DNA of 64,000 nt from an uncultured Dorea sp. (GCA_910579925.1 CAJTVY010000007.1:44544-108543); one strand, 5' to 3'. Shown: positions 35,941-44,129, numbered from the stretch's first letter. Made by a program: numbers and translations. Notes: a model not told the origin generated them from the sequence alone.

Positions 35941-36462
35941 TTACCTTGTCACGATATCCAGTGTGTACTGCTCATATGCCGGAAGTTTTACGACATATTC
36001 CGGTATGTCAATGCCTGCTTGCTGGAATAACAACCTTACTGCCATTGCAATCTCATGAGGCGGCACTCCCTCGCTCCGCATGATACGCTCAAACAACCTT
36101 CCTGCGTTCGTAGCACTTTCCATCGCCGCAGGGGAAATCGGATACTGGTATGTAAAGGTTGTCTGCTCTTTTTCCATCTCATGAAAACGATTGATGTAAC
36201 GTGCTGTGAACTCCGTTCCTTTCTGCCCTGTCATTTTGTGGGCGATAAACTCACAGCCTTTCTTGGTGACAAGGAAGCATGGCATTGTCTTGTTCTGCTC
36301 TGTAATATACGTGGATTCTGTAAAGAAATCGGAAAATCCAATTTTGGCTTCTCCTAACTGAGAAACATAATTACGGATATCCCTTAATAACTTGGAATGT
36401 TCTTTACCAATCATCTTTCCTACTTCCATAGAAGTAATCACAGTTCTTTTAATCTCGGTCAT
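35941..36462 (-). CDS. Rha family protein, copy 1
   Basis: The 173-residue protein shows the Rha N-terminal domain: SMEVGKMIGKEHSKLLRDI, SDFFTESTYI, then FLVTKKGCEFIAHKMTGQKG and YINRFHEME. Rha proteins are phage regulators related to antirepressors, linked to lytic growth control. The C-terminal 60 residues resemble those of the copy at 61408. It overlaps the small gene before it by 4 bases. Confidence 0.9.
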   Translation of the reverse strand: MTEIKRTVITSMEVGKMIGKEHSKLLRDIRNYVSQLGEAKIGFSDFFTESTYITEQNKTMPCFLVTKKGCEFIAHKMTGQKGTEFTARYINRFHEMEKEQTTFTYQYPISPAAMESATNAGRLFERIMRSEGVPPHEIAMAVRLLFQQAGIDIPEYVVKLPAYEQYTLDIVTR

Positions 36463-36677
36463 GCTACACCCGCTTTCTTCATTTCTGCTTTAGCAGCACG
36501 GTATCCTTTAATGTAACCATACTCAAAGAGAGTGATGATAGTACGAAATATCCCGTTTATATCTGATGACTGGAATTCATCCATAAATGAAACCATATCA
36601 GTTGTTGTGAGCGTATAAGCGGTATTTTTCTTTTTACACTTAAAAAAGCGGTCAATATAATCCCTAATTTTCTGCAT
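36459..36677 (-). CDS. Small protein of Rha1 operon
   Basis: A 72-residue basic protein (MQKIRDYIDRFFKCKKKN, then DMVSFMDEFQSSDI). The ATG at 36677 follows AAGGAG. A longer reading would cross the predicted antisense RNA locus and is not preferred. It is coupled to Rha copy 1. No family is recognised. Confidence 0.6.
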   Translation of the reverse strand: MQKIRDYIDRFFKCKKKNTAYTLTTTDMVSFMDEFQSSDINGIFRTIITLFEYGYIKGYRAAKAEMKKAGVA

Positions 36678-36704
36678 AATGAAATCTCCTTCTAAATTTT
36701 CCTG

Positions 36705-36733
36705 TTGAATGAGATTTCCCTTTATGATAGAAT
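36705..36733 (+). promoter_or_regulatory. Promoter of small RNA 1
   Basis: TTGAAT and TAGAAT with a 17-base spacer on the plus strand, opposite to the operon direction. The same 29-base block recurs at 37083-37111 with only the -10 changed. Confidence 0.75.
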
Positions 36734-36739
36734 ATTTCA

Positions 36740-36806
36740 TACAGAGAAATCTCTGGTGCAGAGCGTTGATTGACTTTTAGCGGAGTGTCAACGCTCTATT
36801 CTTTTT
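36740..36806 (+). ncRNA. Predicted antisense small RNA 1
   Basis: A predicted RNA of about 67 nt: a short 5' hairpin (CAGAG/CTCTG), then a 10-bp terminator stem (36760-36769 with 36788-36797), an 18-base loop starting TTGACTT, and a U-rich tail. It is antisense to the leader of the 36459/Rha1 operon and its end overlaps the stop codon of the RHH gene. Confidence 0.6.
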
Positions 36807-36975
36807 CGATTTTGGACTTCACCATGTGAATCCCTTTCATAATAGTATCCGTTCTTGATAAATTCAATTTATCGGCACATTCTTGAATATCATTCGCTTC
36901 TTGTTCTGTTAATCGAATATTCAAATTTACTTTTCTAGGATTCTCTTTCGGCGGTCTTCCAGTTCGTGGGCTCAT
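36796..36975 (-). CDS. Ribbon-helix-helix regulator, copy 1
   Basis: The 59-residue protein (MSPRTGRPPKENPRKV, then NLNIRLTEQEANDIQECAD) is an Arc/CopG-like ribbon-helix-helix protein with a basic N-terminal arm. A GAGGTG site and a strong promoter lie upstream. It resembles the gene at 37176, including the SPRTGRP start, so the two come from a duplication. It probably represses its own promoter or the neighbouring Rha and RNA promoters. Confidence 0.75.
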   Translation of the reverse strand: MSPRTGRPPKENPRKVNLNIRLTEQEANDIQECADKLNLSRTDTIMKGIHMVKSKIEKE

Positions 36976-37005
36976 ATAATCACCTCACTTTTTGCCCTCG
37001 CAATA

Positions 37006-37034
37006 AGTATATTACTGCACGTGCATAAAGTCAA
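37006..37034 (-). promoter_or_regulatory. Promoter of RHH copy 1 with palindrome
   Basis: On the minus strand TTGACT and TATACT are 17 bases apart. The spacer contains the 10-bp palindrome TGCACGTGCA (37016-37025), a likely operator. Confidence 0.75.
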
Positions 37035-37082
37035 GTAATTTTTATTCCATCACAAATAAAAATCTCCTTCCAAATTTTCCTG

Positions 37083-37111
37083 TTGAATGAGATTTCCCTT
37101 TATGATAAAAT
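37083..37111 (+). promoter_or_regulatory. Promoter of small RNA 2
   Basis: TTGAAT and TAAAAT with 17 bases between them, within a block of about 70 bp duplicated from 36683-36753. Confidence 0.75.
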
Positions 37112-37117
37112 ATTTCA

Positions 37118-37185
37118 TAGAGAGAAATCTCAAGGTTGAAACACTCGGTTGACTTGGTAGGTTGTCGAGTGTTTCTTATTTTTTT
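37118..37185 (+). ncRNA. Predicted antisense small RNA 2
   Basis: A predicted RNA of about 68 nt with the same architecture as small RNA 1: the same 5' part, but the terminator stem is a different sequence (37138-37147 with 37166-37175), with an 18-base loop again containing TTGACTT, and a run of seven U. Its tail overlaps the stop codon of RHH copy 2. The downstream gene start on the minus strand is degenerate here. Confidence 0.6.
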
Positions 37186-37349
37186 ATGTCGTCCTTTAAT
37201 TTCTTTATTCCGGTCCTTATAGCCTCGGCACGTTCAACAGTGTTCTGCTCACAATAAATATCTAAAATTTCTGATGACTCATTATCTAATCGAACAGTTA
37301 TTCGTTCCTTCTTAGGATTATTCGTTGGACGACCAGTCCTTGGTGACAC
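37176..37349 (-). CDS. Ribbon-helix-helix regulator, copy 2
   Basis: The 57-residue protein (start VSPRTGRPTNNPKKERI, then TVRLDNESSEILDIYCE) is a ribbon-helix-helix repressor. The GTG at 37349 is preferred since GGAAGGGGG lies upstream and a longer frame would start inside the promoter. It is a paralogue of the gene at 36796 and lies directly downstream of Rha copy 2. Confidence 0.72.
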   Translation of the reverse strand: MSPRTGRPTNNPKKERITVRLDNESSEILDIYCEQNTVERAEAIRTGIKKLKDDIKK

Positions 37350-37371
37350 TTCAATTTTTCCCCCTTCCTTT

Positions 37372-37416
37372 TGTCTGCCATAATTTGTATTATATATTAT
37401 GTCTGCCAAAAGTCAA
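37372..37416 (-). promoter_or_regulatory. Promoter of RHH copy 2 with direct repeats
   Basis: On the minus strand TTGACT and TATAAT are 16 bases apart. GGCAGACA occurs twice (37400-37407 and 37372-37379), in the spacer and just after the start site, as expected of operator repeats for a ribbon-helix-helix repressor. Confidence 0.7.
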
Positions 37417-37473
37417 GAGGTTTTTCAAAATTTTTCTATCCTACCTATGGATATTCCGTAAACCGAATATCTT

Positions 37474-38124
37474 CTATGCCGCAATCCTTACAGTATTCGT
37501 CGTCTGAATAAACTCCTTGATTTGGTCATATCCCCAGCCGCAATCCACCAAACCACTAACAAGGCACTCCATTGACTGAATTTCCTTTAATTCTTCTGTT
37601 GACAAATAGTCTCTCAAGTTTTCCTTTTTACTGATTCCCAGCTCTTCTCTTAATTGTTTTGCATTTTTGCCAAACAGCACTTTGTAGATACAGTTCGTAT
37701 ATGCGGAATATGCATGACCGTGCATACGTTCATTTTCCGTTGACTGCTGTAGTGCCTTGGTAAGCGACTGGCGGACGGCAATTCCTTTTTCACGCTCAAT
37801 CAGTTTGCCCTGTATGGCCTTTTCCATAGCGTTGAACTGCTTAATGTATGCTTCCTTGAACCACATTGCTTTTTCGCCAGTATATCCCATTACAAGAATA
37901 GTAAATCCGTCTCGTGTCATATAGTACATGGGGTAACTTCTTTTATTGTTCTCAACCGAATATTTAGAGAGCTCAAAATTGAGCCCTCTAAACTCTTCAC
38001 TACAATTCAGTTCTTCAATGTCCCTCAATATATTTTTATGCTCTTTTCCAAACGTCTCCGCAACGTCTAAACTGCTCACTACTGTTACTTCTGCTTTGCT
38101 AATTCTCTTTATTTCTACTAACAT
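37474..38124 (-). CDS. Rha family protein, copy 2
   Basis: The 216-residue protein has a Rha domain (VVSSLDVAETFGKEHKNIL, YYMTRDGFTILVMGYTGEKA, KEAYIKQFNAME) and a distinct C-terminal half with YSAYTNCIYKVLFGKNAKQL, an antirepressor-type tail unlike that of copies 1 and 3. AAAGGA precedes ATG 38124. A short leader peptide and two hairpins lie upstream, so expression may be attenuated. Confidence 0.88.
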   Translation of the reverse strand: MLVEIKRISKAEVTVVSSLDVAETFGKEHKNILRDIEELNCSEEFRGLNFELSKYSVENNKRSYPMYYMTRDGFTILVMGYTGEKAMWFKEAYIKQFNAMEKAIQGKLIEREKGIAVRQSLTKALQQSTENERMHGHAYSAYTNCIYKVLFGKNAKQLREELGISKKENLRDYLSTEELKEIQSMECLVSGLVDCGWGYDQIKEFIQTTNTVRIAA

Positions 38125-38218
38125 TGTTTTCAATCCTTTCCGTTGAATTTTGAATATTAAATAAGGCGCAGCCTTTCGCCGCACCTTCCGGTTGTTCTGG
38201 GGATGTTAGGAGCACACC

Positions 38219-38254
38219 CTAACAGGACTCCTCCCCATATTCAATTAACTTCAT
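38219..38254 (-). CDS. Leader peptide before Rha copy 2
   Basis: An 11-residue frame (MKLIEYGEESC) starts 7 bases after a perfect AAGGAG. Its stop codon lies in a hairpin (TGTTAGG with CCTAACA), and a second hairpin (GGTGCGGC with GCTGCGCC) follows before the Rha start. This looks like a translated leader controlling the next gene. No codon bias that would point to one amino acid is evident. Confidence 0.4.
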   Translation of the reverse strand: MKLIEYGEESC

Positions 38255-38282
38255 ACCGTATCTCCTTAAAAATGGGTATAAG

Positions 38283-38313
38283 AAAACCACCGGCCTTAAC
38301 GACTGGTGGTTTT
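38283..38313 (-). terminator. Terminator after lipoprotein gene
   Basis: A 9-bp stem (AAAACCACC with GGTGGTTTT) runs into a U-rich stretch on the minus strand, just downstream of the lipoprotein stop codon. Confidence 0.8.
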
Positions 38314-38324
38314 CCGCTTATTTC

Positions 38325-39443
38325 CTATAATCCGAATGTATGTGCTTGATTTAAGTAGATTTCAAACCGATCATACTCAGCACTGAAAGTATCAACCTTT
38401 TCTGTTATCGTCTGCCCAACTGGTACATCCATTACATCCTGTGGGTACTCGACAGTCACAACATTATCTCCCTGATATAACACCGCAATATACTCAACCT
38501 CATCCAATACCACATCAGAATTGTTTGTGATTTCTACGATAATGCATTTATCGCCTTTGTTTGAATTAACCGTAACATTTTCCGCATGATTCTCGTACTT
38601 TGGATTTGTGCCAAGTTCTATATTAGTCTGCATTTCATAATTATCATACGAATCCGGCGTATCCATTCTTGAAACAACTGTACTTCCAGGAAGAACCATG
38701 TCATGCCAGTCTTCGTCAGTATCAATAGTTGTGCCATCCACATTCTTATAGTTCAACTGCACACTCAATTCATCAATAATACAATCACTGTTATTAGTGA
38801 TAAATACGCACATGAGACCATCTAATGTAGGCACTGCCCTCACATCAACTTTCTCCTTTATGGCTTCCGGATCCGCTACATCGCTCTGACTCTCACCTTT
38901 TGCTACCGCACCACTCTTGAGTTTCAAAGAACTCAAAATGCTTTCAAACTCTTTATCATAATTTTTTTCTGAATTTGACAAGGTGGACATGAGCAGACTT
39001 ACCACTCCCCCCTGGCATTCCATCACAACCATTGTGGCTTTCCAATCCTTATCTGCCATACTAATATTCATTTTGTACTTATACGCCTGCTGTCCAGCCA
39101 CATTCTGCTCTGACTCGGAAACAAGATCAAACGCCTCCATTCCGGCACCAAATGAATCTATAAACTCTTTTCTTGCAATTTCATCTGTAATACTTTGATT
39201 CATTTCAGAATACCCTATCATTAGCATTGCATCCGCTGGATAAAAATATTGCAAGTCTGCTGTATTTTCGCCCTCTTCCCATGACTCTGGAACCTCAAAA
39301 GAATATTCTCGAATTGATGCCGTTTTGCTTGCGGACTTATTTACTGTATCTTTGTCATTCGCTCCACTTTTTCCACCGCCACATCCTGCCAGCAACCCAC
39401 AGCACAAGCAGGCCACAAGCAACATACTCAACACTCTTTTCAT
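38325..39443 (-). CDS. Prophage-encoded lipoprotein
   Basis: The 372-residue protein has a type II signal peptide: basic start MKRVL, hydrophobic core, lipobox LAGC with Cys near residue 21. Residues about 45-175 resemble a PsbP/DUF-type lipoprotein domain (SFEVPESWEEG, FYPADAMLMIGY); the rest is beta-rich (YNKNVDGT-like, VTVNSNKGDKCIIVEITNNSD repeat of an earlier ITNNSDCII unit), probably two FxLYD-like domains. Its own promoter and flanking terminators mean it can be made in the lysogen. A surface role such as superinfection exclusion is a guess. Confidence 0.8.
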   Translation of the reverse strand: MKRVLSMLLVACLCCGLLAGCGGGKSGANDKDTVNKSASKTASIREYSFEVPESWEEGENTADLQYFYPADAMLMIGYSEMNQSITDEIARKEFIDSFGAGMEAFDLVSESEQNVAGQQAYKYKMNISMADKDWKATMVVMECQGGVVSLLMSTLSNSEKNYDKEFESILSSLKLKSGAVAKGESQSDVADPEAIKEKVDVRAVPTLDGLMCVFITNNSDCIIDELSVQLNYKNVDGTTIDTDEDWHDMVLPGSTVVSRMDTPDSYDNYEMQTNIELGTNPKYENHAENVTVNSNKGDKCIIVEITNNSDVVLDEVEYIAVLYQGDNVVTVEYPQDVMDVPVGQTITEKVDTFSAEYDRFEIYLNQAHTFGL

Positions 39444-39488
39444 TCGTTTCCTCCTCCGTCTTTCTCCTTATATTGAAAACCCACTTAG

Positions 39489-39517
39489 ATTATACCGTCT
39501 TTACAGAAGAAAAGCAA
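39489..39517 (-). promoter_or_regulatory. Promoter of the lipoprotein gene
   Basis: On the minus strand TTGCTT and a perfect TATAAT are separated by 17 bases, about 45 bases before the start codon. Confidence 0.8.
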
Positions 39518-39520
39518 TAA

Positions 39521-39552
39521 AATACCACTCACTCCGAAGAATGGGTGGTATT
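39521..39552 (-). terminator. Terminator after MuF operon
   Basis: An 8-bp stem (AATACCAC with GTGGTATT) followed by TTATTG on the minus strand overlaps the stop codon of the zinc-ribbon gene and separates the head operon from the lipoprotein cassette. Confidence 0.7.
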
Positions 39553-39712
39553 AGTTAATATTTAATTTCTTTTTACAGTTATCACATACAAAACAATGCG
39601 TTGTTTCATATGCGCCCACCGGCTCCAACACACCGCCTTTGCAGAGAGGACACACAACACGTTCTCCTTCTCTTAACTTTTTCATCATATCATTAAATTC
39701 ATAGGGATTCAT
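39551..39712 (-). CDS. Small zinc-ribbon protein
   Basis: A 53-residue protein (MNPYEFNDMMKKLREGERV then CPLC...CDNC) with two CxxC pairs, forming a likely zinc ribbon. GGAGGTG lies in the end of the preceding MuF gene, so translation is coupled. It is in the position where MuF-type toxins often have an immunity gene, but its sequence gives no proof. Confidence 0.65.
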   Translation of the reverse strand: MNPYEFNDMMKKLREGERVVCPLCKGGVLEPVGAYETTHCFVCDNCKKKLNIN

Positions 39713-39718
39713 TCAACC

Positions 39719-41407
39719 TCACCTCCATGGAAATTCTGGATAAAGCCTTTTGATTTCTTTAATTATACTTCTCAGATCAGCACCGGTCAATTCATTTTGA
39801 ATATTTTTATGTTTTATTTCCTGTGCCTTACATACGCATTCTGCCCATTGGCAACCACCTATGTCGTATTTATGATGGGTTATTTCATGGATAAGTACTT
39901 CTGCAGTACGTTGAACAGTTTTCGTATCAGAAGCATAGACTCTTATTATGTTTCCGTACTGTTCTCCATCCGTGCCTTTTTGGTGATCCACAATATAGCA
40001 CATCTGAATCTCTATCTCTGGATGCGTCAAAATATACTCAACCGTCTCTTTTCCAATATCAGTTTTATTCAGATTATTCAGCAACCGGCGATAGGTAATG
40101 ATATCTTTCTGACCATTATTATAGGTCTGAAATCTGTCCGAAAATTTAGAAAATCTCGCCTTTGCTTTTTCTTTTATGACCTTCTCTGCATTCTTAGCAA
40201 CCTGCATTTTCTTCCGCTTCTTCAATGCCGCTGAACTACCTCTGCCCACTTTCCCTAATCCATCCTGGTACACCCTTTTCATTTGTTCTGGAAGCTCCAT
40301 CTTTGCGGAAAATAACTTGTACTGCTGCATCTGCAACTGATATCTTGCTTTCTTGACTATCACACTGTCTTCGCTTGCCTCTCCGCCCTCAAGTAGCTTG
40401 ATATCCTGCCTCGTCTTTCTCATGGCCCTCTCCATCTGGCGTTGTTTCTGCAAAGCCTGGTATGCAGTATATTCTTTGCCCATATACTGTTTCGGCGTGT
40501 TCTCCTTCGCAATCATTTCGTCTAGTTCTTCATCCGTATAGTTTCTTACAGATACGCCGGAAATGAAGGGATTGTAATCATGATAGCAGTTGGCTCCATG
40601 GAGCCCCGTAACAGATCCAAGTCCGCACACACTTTGCAGTTTCTCGTATGTGTATACCTTCCCTTGCCATACCTGGTGATCCGGCCTTGCCCCTATATGG
40701 TATGACACTTCGTAGGTATCCGTTCCCAGGTCACGTGCCACCTGCTCATTGATCTTTCCCTGCACCTGCCGGAATCCGGTCATGATTGCCCTTCTCGCCG
40801 CCACCTCAACCCGGTCGCTGTGTCCGGTATTAAAATGGATCGTCCTTAGTCCGCTGTTTGTCATGGTGTTGATCGCCCGACCTATGGCAACGTCATAGCT
40901 GACCGATCCCGACACGATATCCGTCAACGCACCATCCAGGGTGTCACGATAAAACTGTGTAAGCGGGTTGTTATATGTCTTTCCGGTACTAAAATCCTTA
41001 ATTGCAAAGCCAAGGGAATTCGTGATATTCCGAAACGATTCTTTAGTCTGCACTTTCACCGCCATTATCAGTGCCTGCAGTTCCAGATTCTTTTCAAACG
41101 GAATCTGCCCAGTGCCAAAAGGATCATAAAATCTCCTGTATTTGTAATACTGTTCGTATACTTCGTCTGAGAATATGCGTTCTATCTCTTCGTCCGTGGC
41201 TTCCAGTGCGTCCTGGATCCACTTCTTTATTCGCTCCTCCGATTCTCCCAACTGCATTAGCCGCTGAATCTGCCAGTCCGCTTTTGCGGTGGAAAAACTA
41301 TTAATTTTAATCGAACGGACGATATCGGCCATAATACGCATTTCCAGATCAGACATCGTTTTCTCCAAGGGAAGCGGAATTCCTTCCAGAGCACCCTGGG
41401 TCATCAT
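39719..41407 (-). CDS. MuF-type minor head protein with zincin C-terminus
   Basis: This 562-residue protein has a phage minor capsid 2/MuF domain (residues about 1-300; RPDHQVWQGKVY, GLHGANCYHDYNP), a charged coiled linker, and a C-terminal domain with HEITH at 507-511 and a third ligand candidate Glu523. That is the zinc-peptidase (HExxH) pattern. Phage MuF proteins with C-terminal effector domains are known as a family of polymorphic toxins carried in the head. The portal gene overlaps its start. Confidence 0.82.
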   Translation of the reverse strand: MMTQGALEGIPLPLEKTMSDLEMRIMADIVRSIKINSFSTAKADWQIQRLMQLGESEERIKKWIQDALEATDEEIERIFSDEVYEQYYKYRRFYDPFGTGQIPFEKNLELQALIMAVKVQTKESFRNITNSLGFAIKDFSTGKTYNNPLTQFYRDTLDGALTDIVSGSVSYDVAIGRAINTMTNSGLRTIHFNTGHSDRVEVAARRAIMTGFRQVQGKINEQVARDLGTDTYEVSYHIGARPDHQVWQGKVYTYEKLQSVCGLGSVTGLHGANCYHDYNPFISGVSVRNYTDEELDEMIAKENTPKQYMGKEYTAYQALQKQRQMERAMRKTRQDIKLLEGGEASEDSVIVKKARYQLQMQQYKLFSAKMELPEQMKRVYQDGLGKVGRGSSAALKKRKKMQVAKNAEKVIKEKAKARFSKFSDRFQTYNNGQKDIITYRRLLNNLNKTDIGKETVEYILTHPEIEIQMCYIVDHQKGTDGEQYGNIIRVYASDTKTVQRTAEVLIHEITHHKYDIGGCQWAECVCKAQEIKHKNIQNELTGADLRSIIKEIKRLYPEFPWR

Positions 41408-42765
41408 TCGATCACCGCTGCCGGTGTTGCCACCTTTTCCCGGGCCGTCGCTTCATCTTCCCCATACCATTTCATCCGGTATTCGTACGCCTGCATGACG
41501 CCTGCTGCCAGATCCTTTAGATCCTGCTCCCGTTCTGCCTGTTTATCCGTAACCAGGGAGTCATCCCACGACATGGTAATATTTACGCTTCCAGGCGGTG
41601 CAAGGTCCTCAATCGTCATCCATGCATCAACCGCATTAACCAGCACCTTAATGGCCTCTTCCAGATTGTTCTGGATCGCCTTTACCGTGGAGTAGGAACG
41701 CTGCTTGCTCATCTTTATCTCTTCAGCCGTTTTCTCGACCACTTGTGGATCCGATAGAGTGCCGTAGGCAAGACCGCTGTTAAACTCTACCTTCTGGACA
41801 ATTTTGTTATATCCGTTGAAAAAACTTTCATCTCGGATTTCCGGGGAATACACGTTAAAAAACGGCCTTCCGTCCACATCCGAGATATTACTTCCCATGT
41901 CAACGTACTGCCGTTCCATCCCTTTCGGGAGAAGCACTTCCCCCTGGCGGTTCCGTTTGAAGAATTCGGATGTTGCCTGGATTGCGGTTTCTTTAGACTT
42001 ATATTCCCACATCGTAGCTCCATATTGTTCGTCCGCATCCTGGATCTGGTCTACCGCCCTTGCAAAGATTGACACTCCTAATGGCGATTCGGGATCAATA
42101 TTATTGGCAACAGGAATCTTGAAGTAAGAAAACAGCGTCCTGTCCGCATTCCGAAATTCTGCGTATGGCTCTATATTCTCCCATTCCGGTACTTCTTCCA
42201 GTCTGATTTCCTGTCCCAGATTAATCACATTGTCATTCTTGACCTGTGCCTGTTTGCTTACAAAGGCCTTATTGATGATTGTGTAGGTTTCGTCAACAAA
42301 CTGCTGATATTCCAGCCTGGTAAACAGTTTCTTTCCTACCCTCTTAAATTCCGGGAAAATGACGCCCGTTATATTCTCTGCGCTGTCAAAGGATACTGGA
42401 TAGAAATACCCCGCTTTTGTAACATCAATGGCGATTCCATTGCCATCCATATAAGGCTTAAATGATATTCCTCCGGTAGAACATGCATATTCCACATAAC
42501 GTGACAGGTTGCTTAGAAACGGAACCATGTACTGCGCTATCATGTCCGCCCTGGTACTCCCCGAAATCTTGATCTCTGATTCCATCGTCACCAGCCTTGC
42601 CATTTCGGTGCATATGGCGGCGGGCAGTCCCAGGCTCTTGATATCATCCTTAATCCACGGGGCTTCGTTAGTGTATAATTTCCCCCATTGATATATTGCA
42701 GTTGACATTTTTTTAGATATTGCAATATCCACGCCCATGGCTTTCTGGATATTTTCATATCTCAT
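41404..42765 (-). CDS. Portal protein (SPP1-type)
   Basis: The 453-residue protein is of the SPP1 gp6/phage_prot_Gp6 type, with long conserved blocks such as WIKDDIKSLGLPAAICTEMA and the C-terminal IEDLAPPGSVNITMSWDDSL in parts. The ATG at 42765 overlaps the terminase stop codon. It forms the dodecameric DNA entry channel at one capsid vertex. Confidence 0.9.
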   Translation of the reverse strand: MRYENIQKAMGVDIAISKKMSTAIYQWGKLYTNEAPWIKDDIKSLGLPAAICTEMARLVTMESEIKISGSTRADMIAQYMVPFLSNLSRYVEYACSTGGISFKPYMDGNGIAIDVTKAGYFYPVSFDSAENITGVIFPEFKRVGKKLFTRLEYQQFVDETYTIINKAFVSKQAQVKNDNVINLGQEIRLEEVPEWENIEPYAEFRNADRTLFSYFKIPVANNIDPESPLGVSIFARAVDQIQDADEQYGATMWEYKSKETAIQATSEFFKRNRQGEVLLPKGMERQYVDMGSNISDVDGRPFFNVYSPEIRDESFFNGYNKIVQKVEFNSGLAYGTLSDPQVVEKTAEEIKMSKQRSYSTVKAIQNNLEEAIKVLVNAVDAWMTIEDLAPPGSVNITMSWDDSLVTDKQAEREQDLKDLAAGVMQAYEYRMKWYGEDEATAREKVATPAAVIE

Positions 42766-44129
42766 CAATTTTCATCACCTCTTTCTGACATGGGCAGCAT
42801 GTAAACGATCAGTTTCCACATTCCAGCGATAAGATAGCGGAATGCATCGACACAGTGATCCTTCACCTTCAACGGCTCTTCTTTGCCTTTCTCAATGCTC
42901 TTTGGGTCATACTGGTAAATCCCGACTTCCTTAATCAGATAATTCTGCTCTGTGCTAATTAACAGCCGTTTGAAAGACAGAAACTTCTGCACACGGCTGA
43001 TTCCCAGTTTCACGTCATTCCTTGCCGATACAATCGGTATGTGGGGAAGCTGCCGCCGTGCCTCCTCTATAAGCCCTGCTGCCGACGGATCGATAAATAT
43101 ATAGCTGACCACCCTGTTATATTCCTTCTCCAGTTCATCGCAGAATTGTTTCAAATCCTTCGCATAATCAGAAGGACTTTTCTGATTTCCCGATTCCCTT
43201 CCAGAATGGTAATATTCCTTTAATCCTCTCACGACCTGGTTTTCATAGTCTATTCCAGCGGCCTCGAAGACGGTTGCATTCTGCTGCCCGTAATCCACAC
43301 CCACCCCTATTTCGCCTATGGCTTCCTTGGATTCTTTGCCATATTCCTCTGGATTGTATGTGTGAATCTCCGGCTTAAACATATAATAAATCAGATCATC
43401 CACGCCAATAGACTCCCCAAGCCATACCCAACGGTACATCTTGTAGTCAGACCTCATCATTTCTTCTGCGGTCTCAATCAGACTGCGGCCCAGCCATTTT
43501 TCTGGTACATCCTTATACGTGGTATGAATGTGAATGCAATCAGAGCGCTCCTCCATCTTCTTACACCACTGGTTGATCTCGGCGTTCGGGTTCTTCGGCG
43601 GATTGTACAGGTAGATCATCTGGAAGCCGCTGCTATTGCCACGGACGAAAGTGGCCTCGATGTTTGACAATTCGTCCTCACCCTCACCGTCATCGAAGAA
43701 CTCCGTCAGCTCATCCAGGATCACCAGCTTGATCGGCTTGTCCTCGTCAATGATTCCCTTGGTGTCGTCAATTCCGTCAGAACCGGAGAAATAGATCGTC
43801 GTGCCGTGCTTCTTGTAAGTAATCTCCATGGGCGACTTTGTGATCTTGAAGGCCGTCTTCGGAACCTTAAGCCGGTTCAGCCCCCGCAACATTTCCTTGT
43901 ACACGGTCTTTCGCAGCTTGTTGTGGTGCTTTCTCAAGACAACCACGGACCCATGGGGATCCGCCAAAATCTGGTAATCCGCACGTATGGCGGCATAGCT
44001 GGACTTCGTGCCGGCACGGCCGGAAGTCAGTATGATGTGCTTGATCTTCGTGTTATTGAATATCTTCTGGTACTTCGGAATGATGATCTCCGATATCCTT
44101 ACCTGCTTTTTCCTTTTCCTCTGCGTCAT
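42765..44129 (-). CDS. Terminase large subunit
   Basis: The 454-residue packaging motor is of the PBSX type. It shows a Walker-A-like SGRAGTKSSYAA, Walker B VILDELTEFFDD, coupling segment YNPP, and a nuclease domain with GVDYG and FIDPSA acidic residues. It cuts concatemers and drives DNA into the head. The start overlaps the small subunit gene by 77 bases in another frame. Confidence 0.93.
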   Translation of the reverse strand: MTQRKRKKQVRISEIIIPKYQKIFNNTKIKHIILTSGRAGTKSSYAAIRADYQILADPHGSVVVLRKHHNKLRKTVYKEMLRGLNRLKVPKTAFKITKSPMEITYKKHGTTIYFSGSDGIDDTKGIIDEDKPIKLVILDELTEFFDDGEGEDELSNIEATFVRGNSSGFQMIYLYNPPKNPNAEINQWCKKMEERSDCIHIHTTYKDVPEKWLGRSLIETAEEMMRSDYKMYRWVWLGESIGVDDLIYYMFKPEIHTYNPEEYGKESKEAIGEIGVGVDYGQQNATVFEAAGIDYENQVVRGLKEYYHSGRESGNQKSPSDYAKDLKQFCDELEKEYNRVVSYIFIDPSAAGLIEEARRQLPHIPIVSARNDVKLGISRVQKFLSFKRLLISTEQNYLIKEVGIYQYDPKSIEKGKEEPLKVKDHCVDAFRYLIAGMWKLIVYMLPMSERGDEN

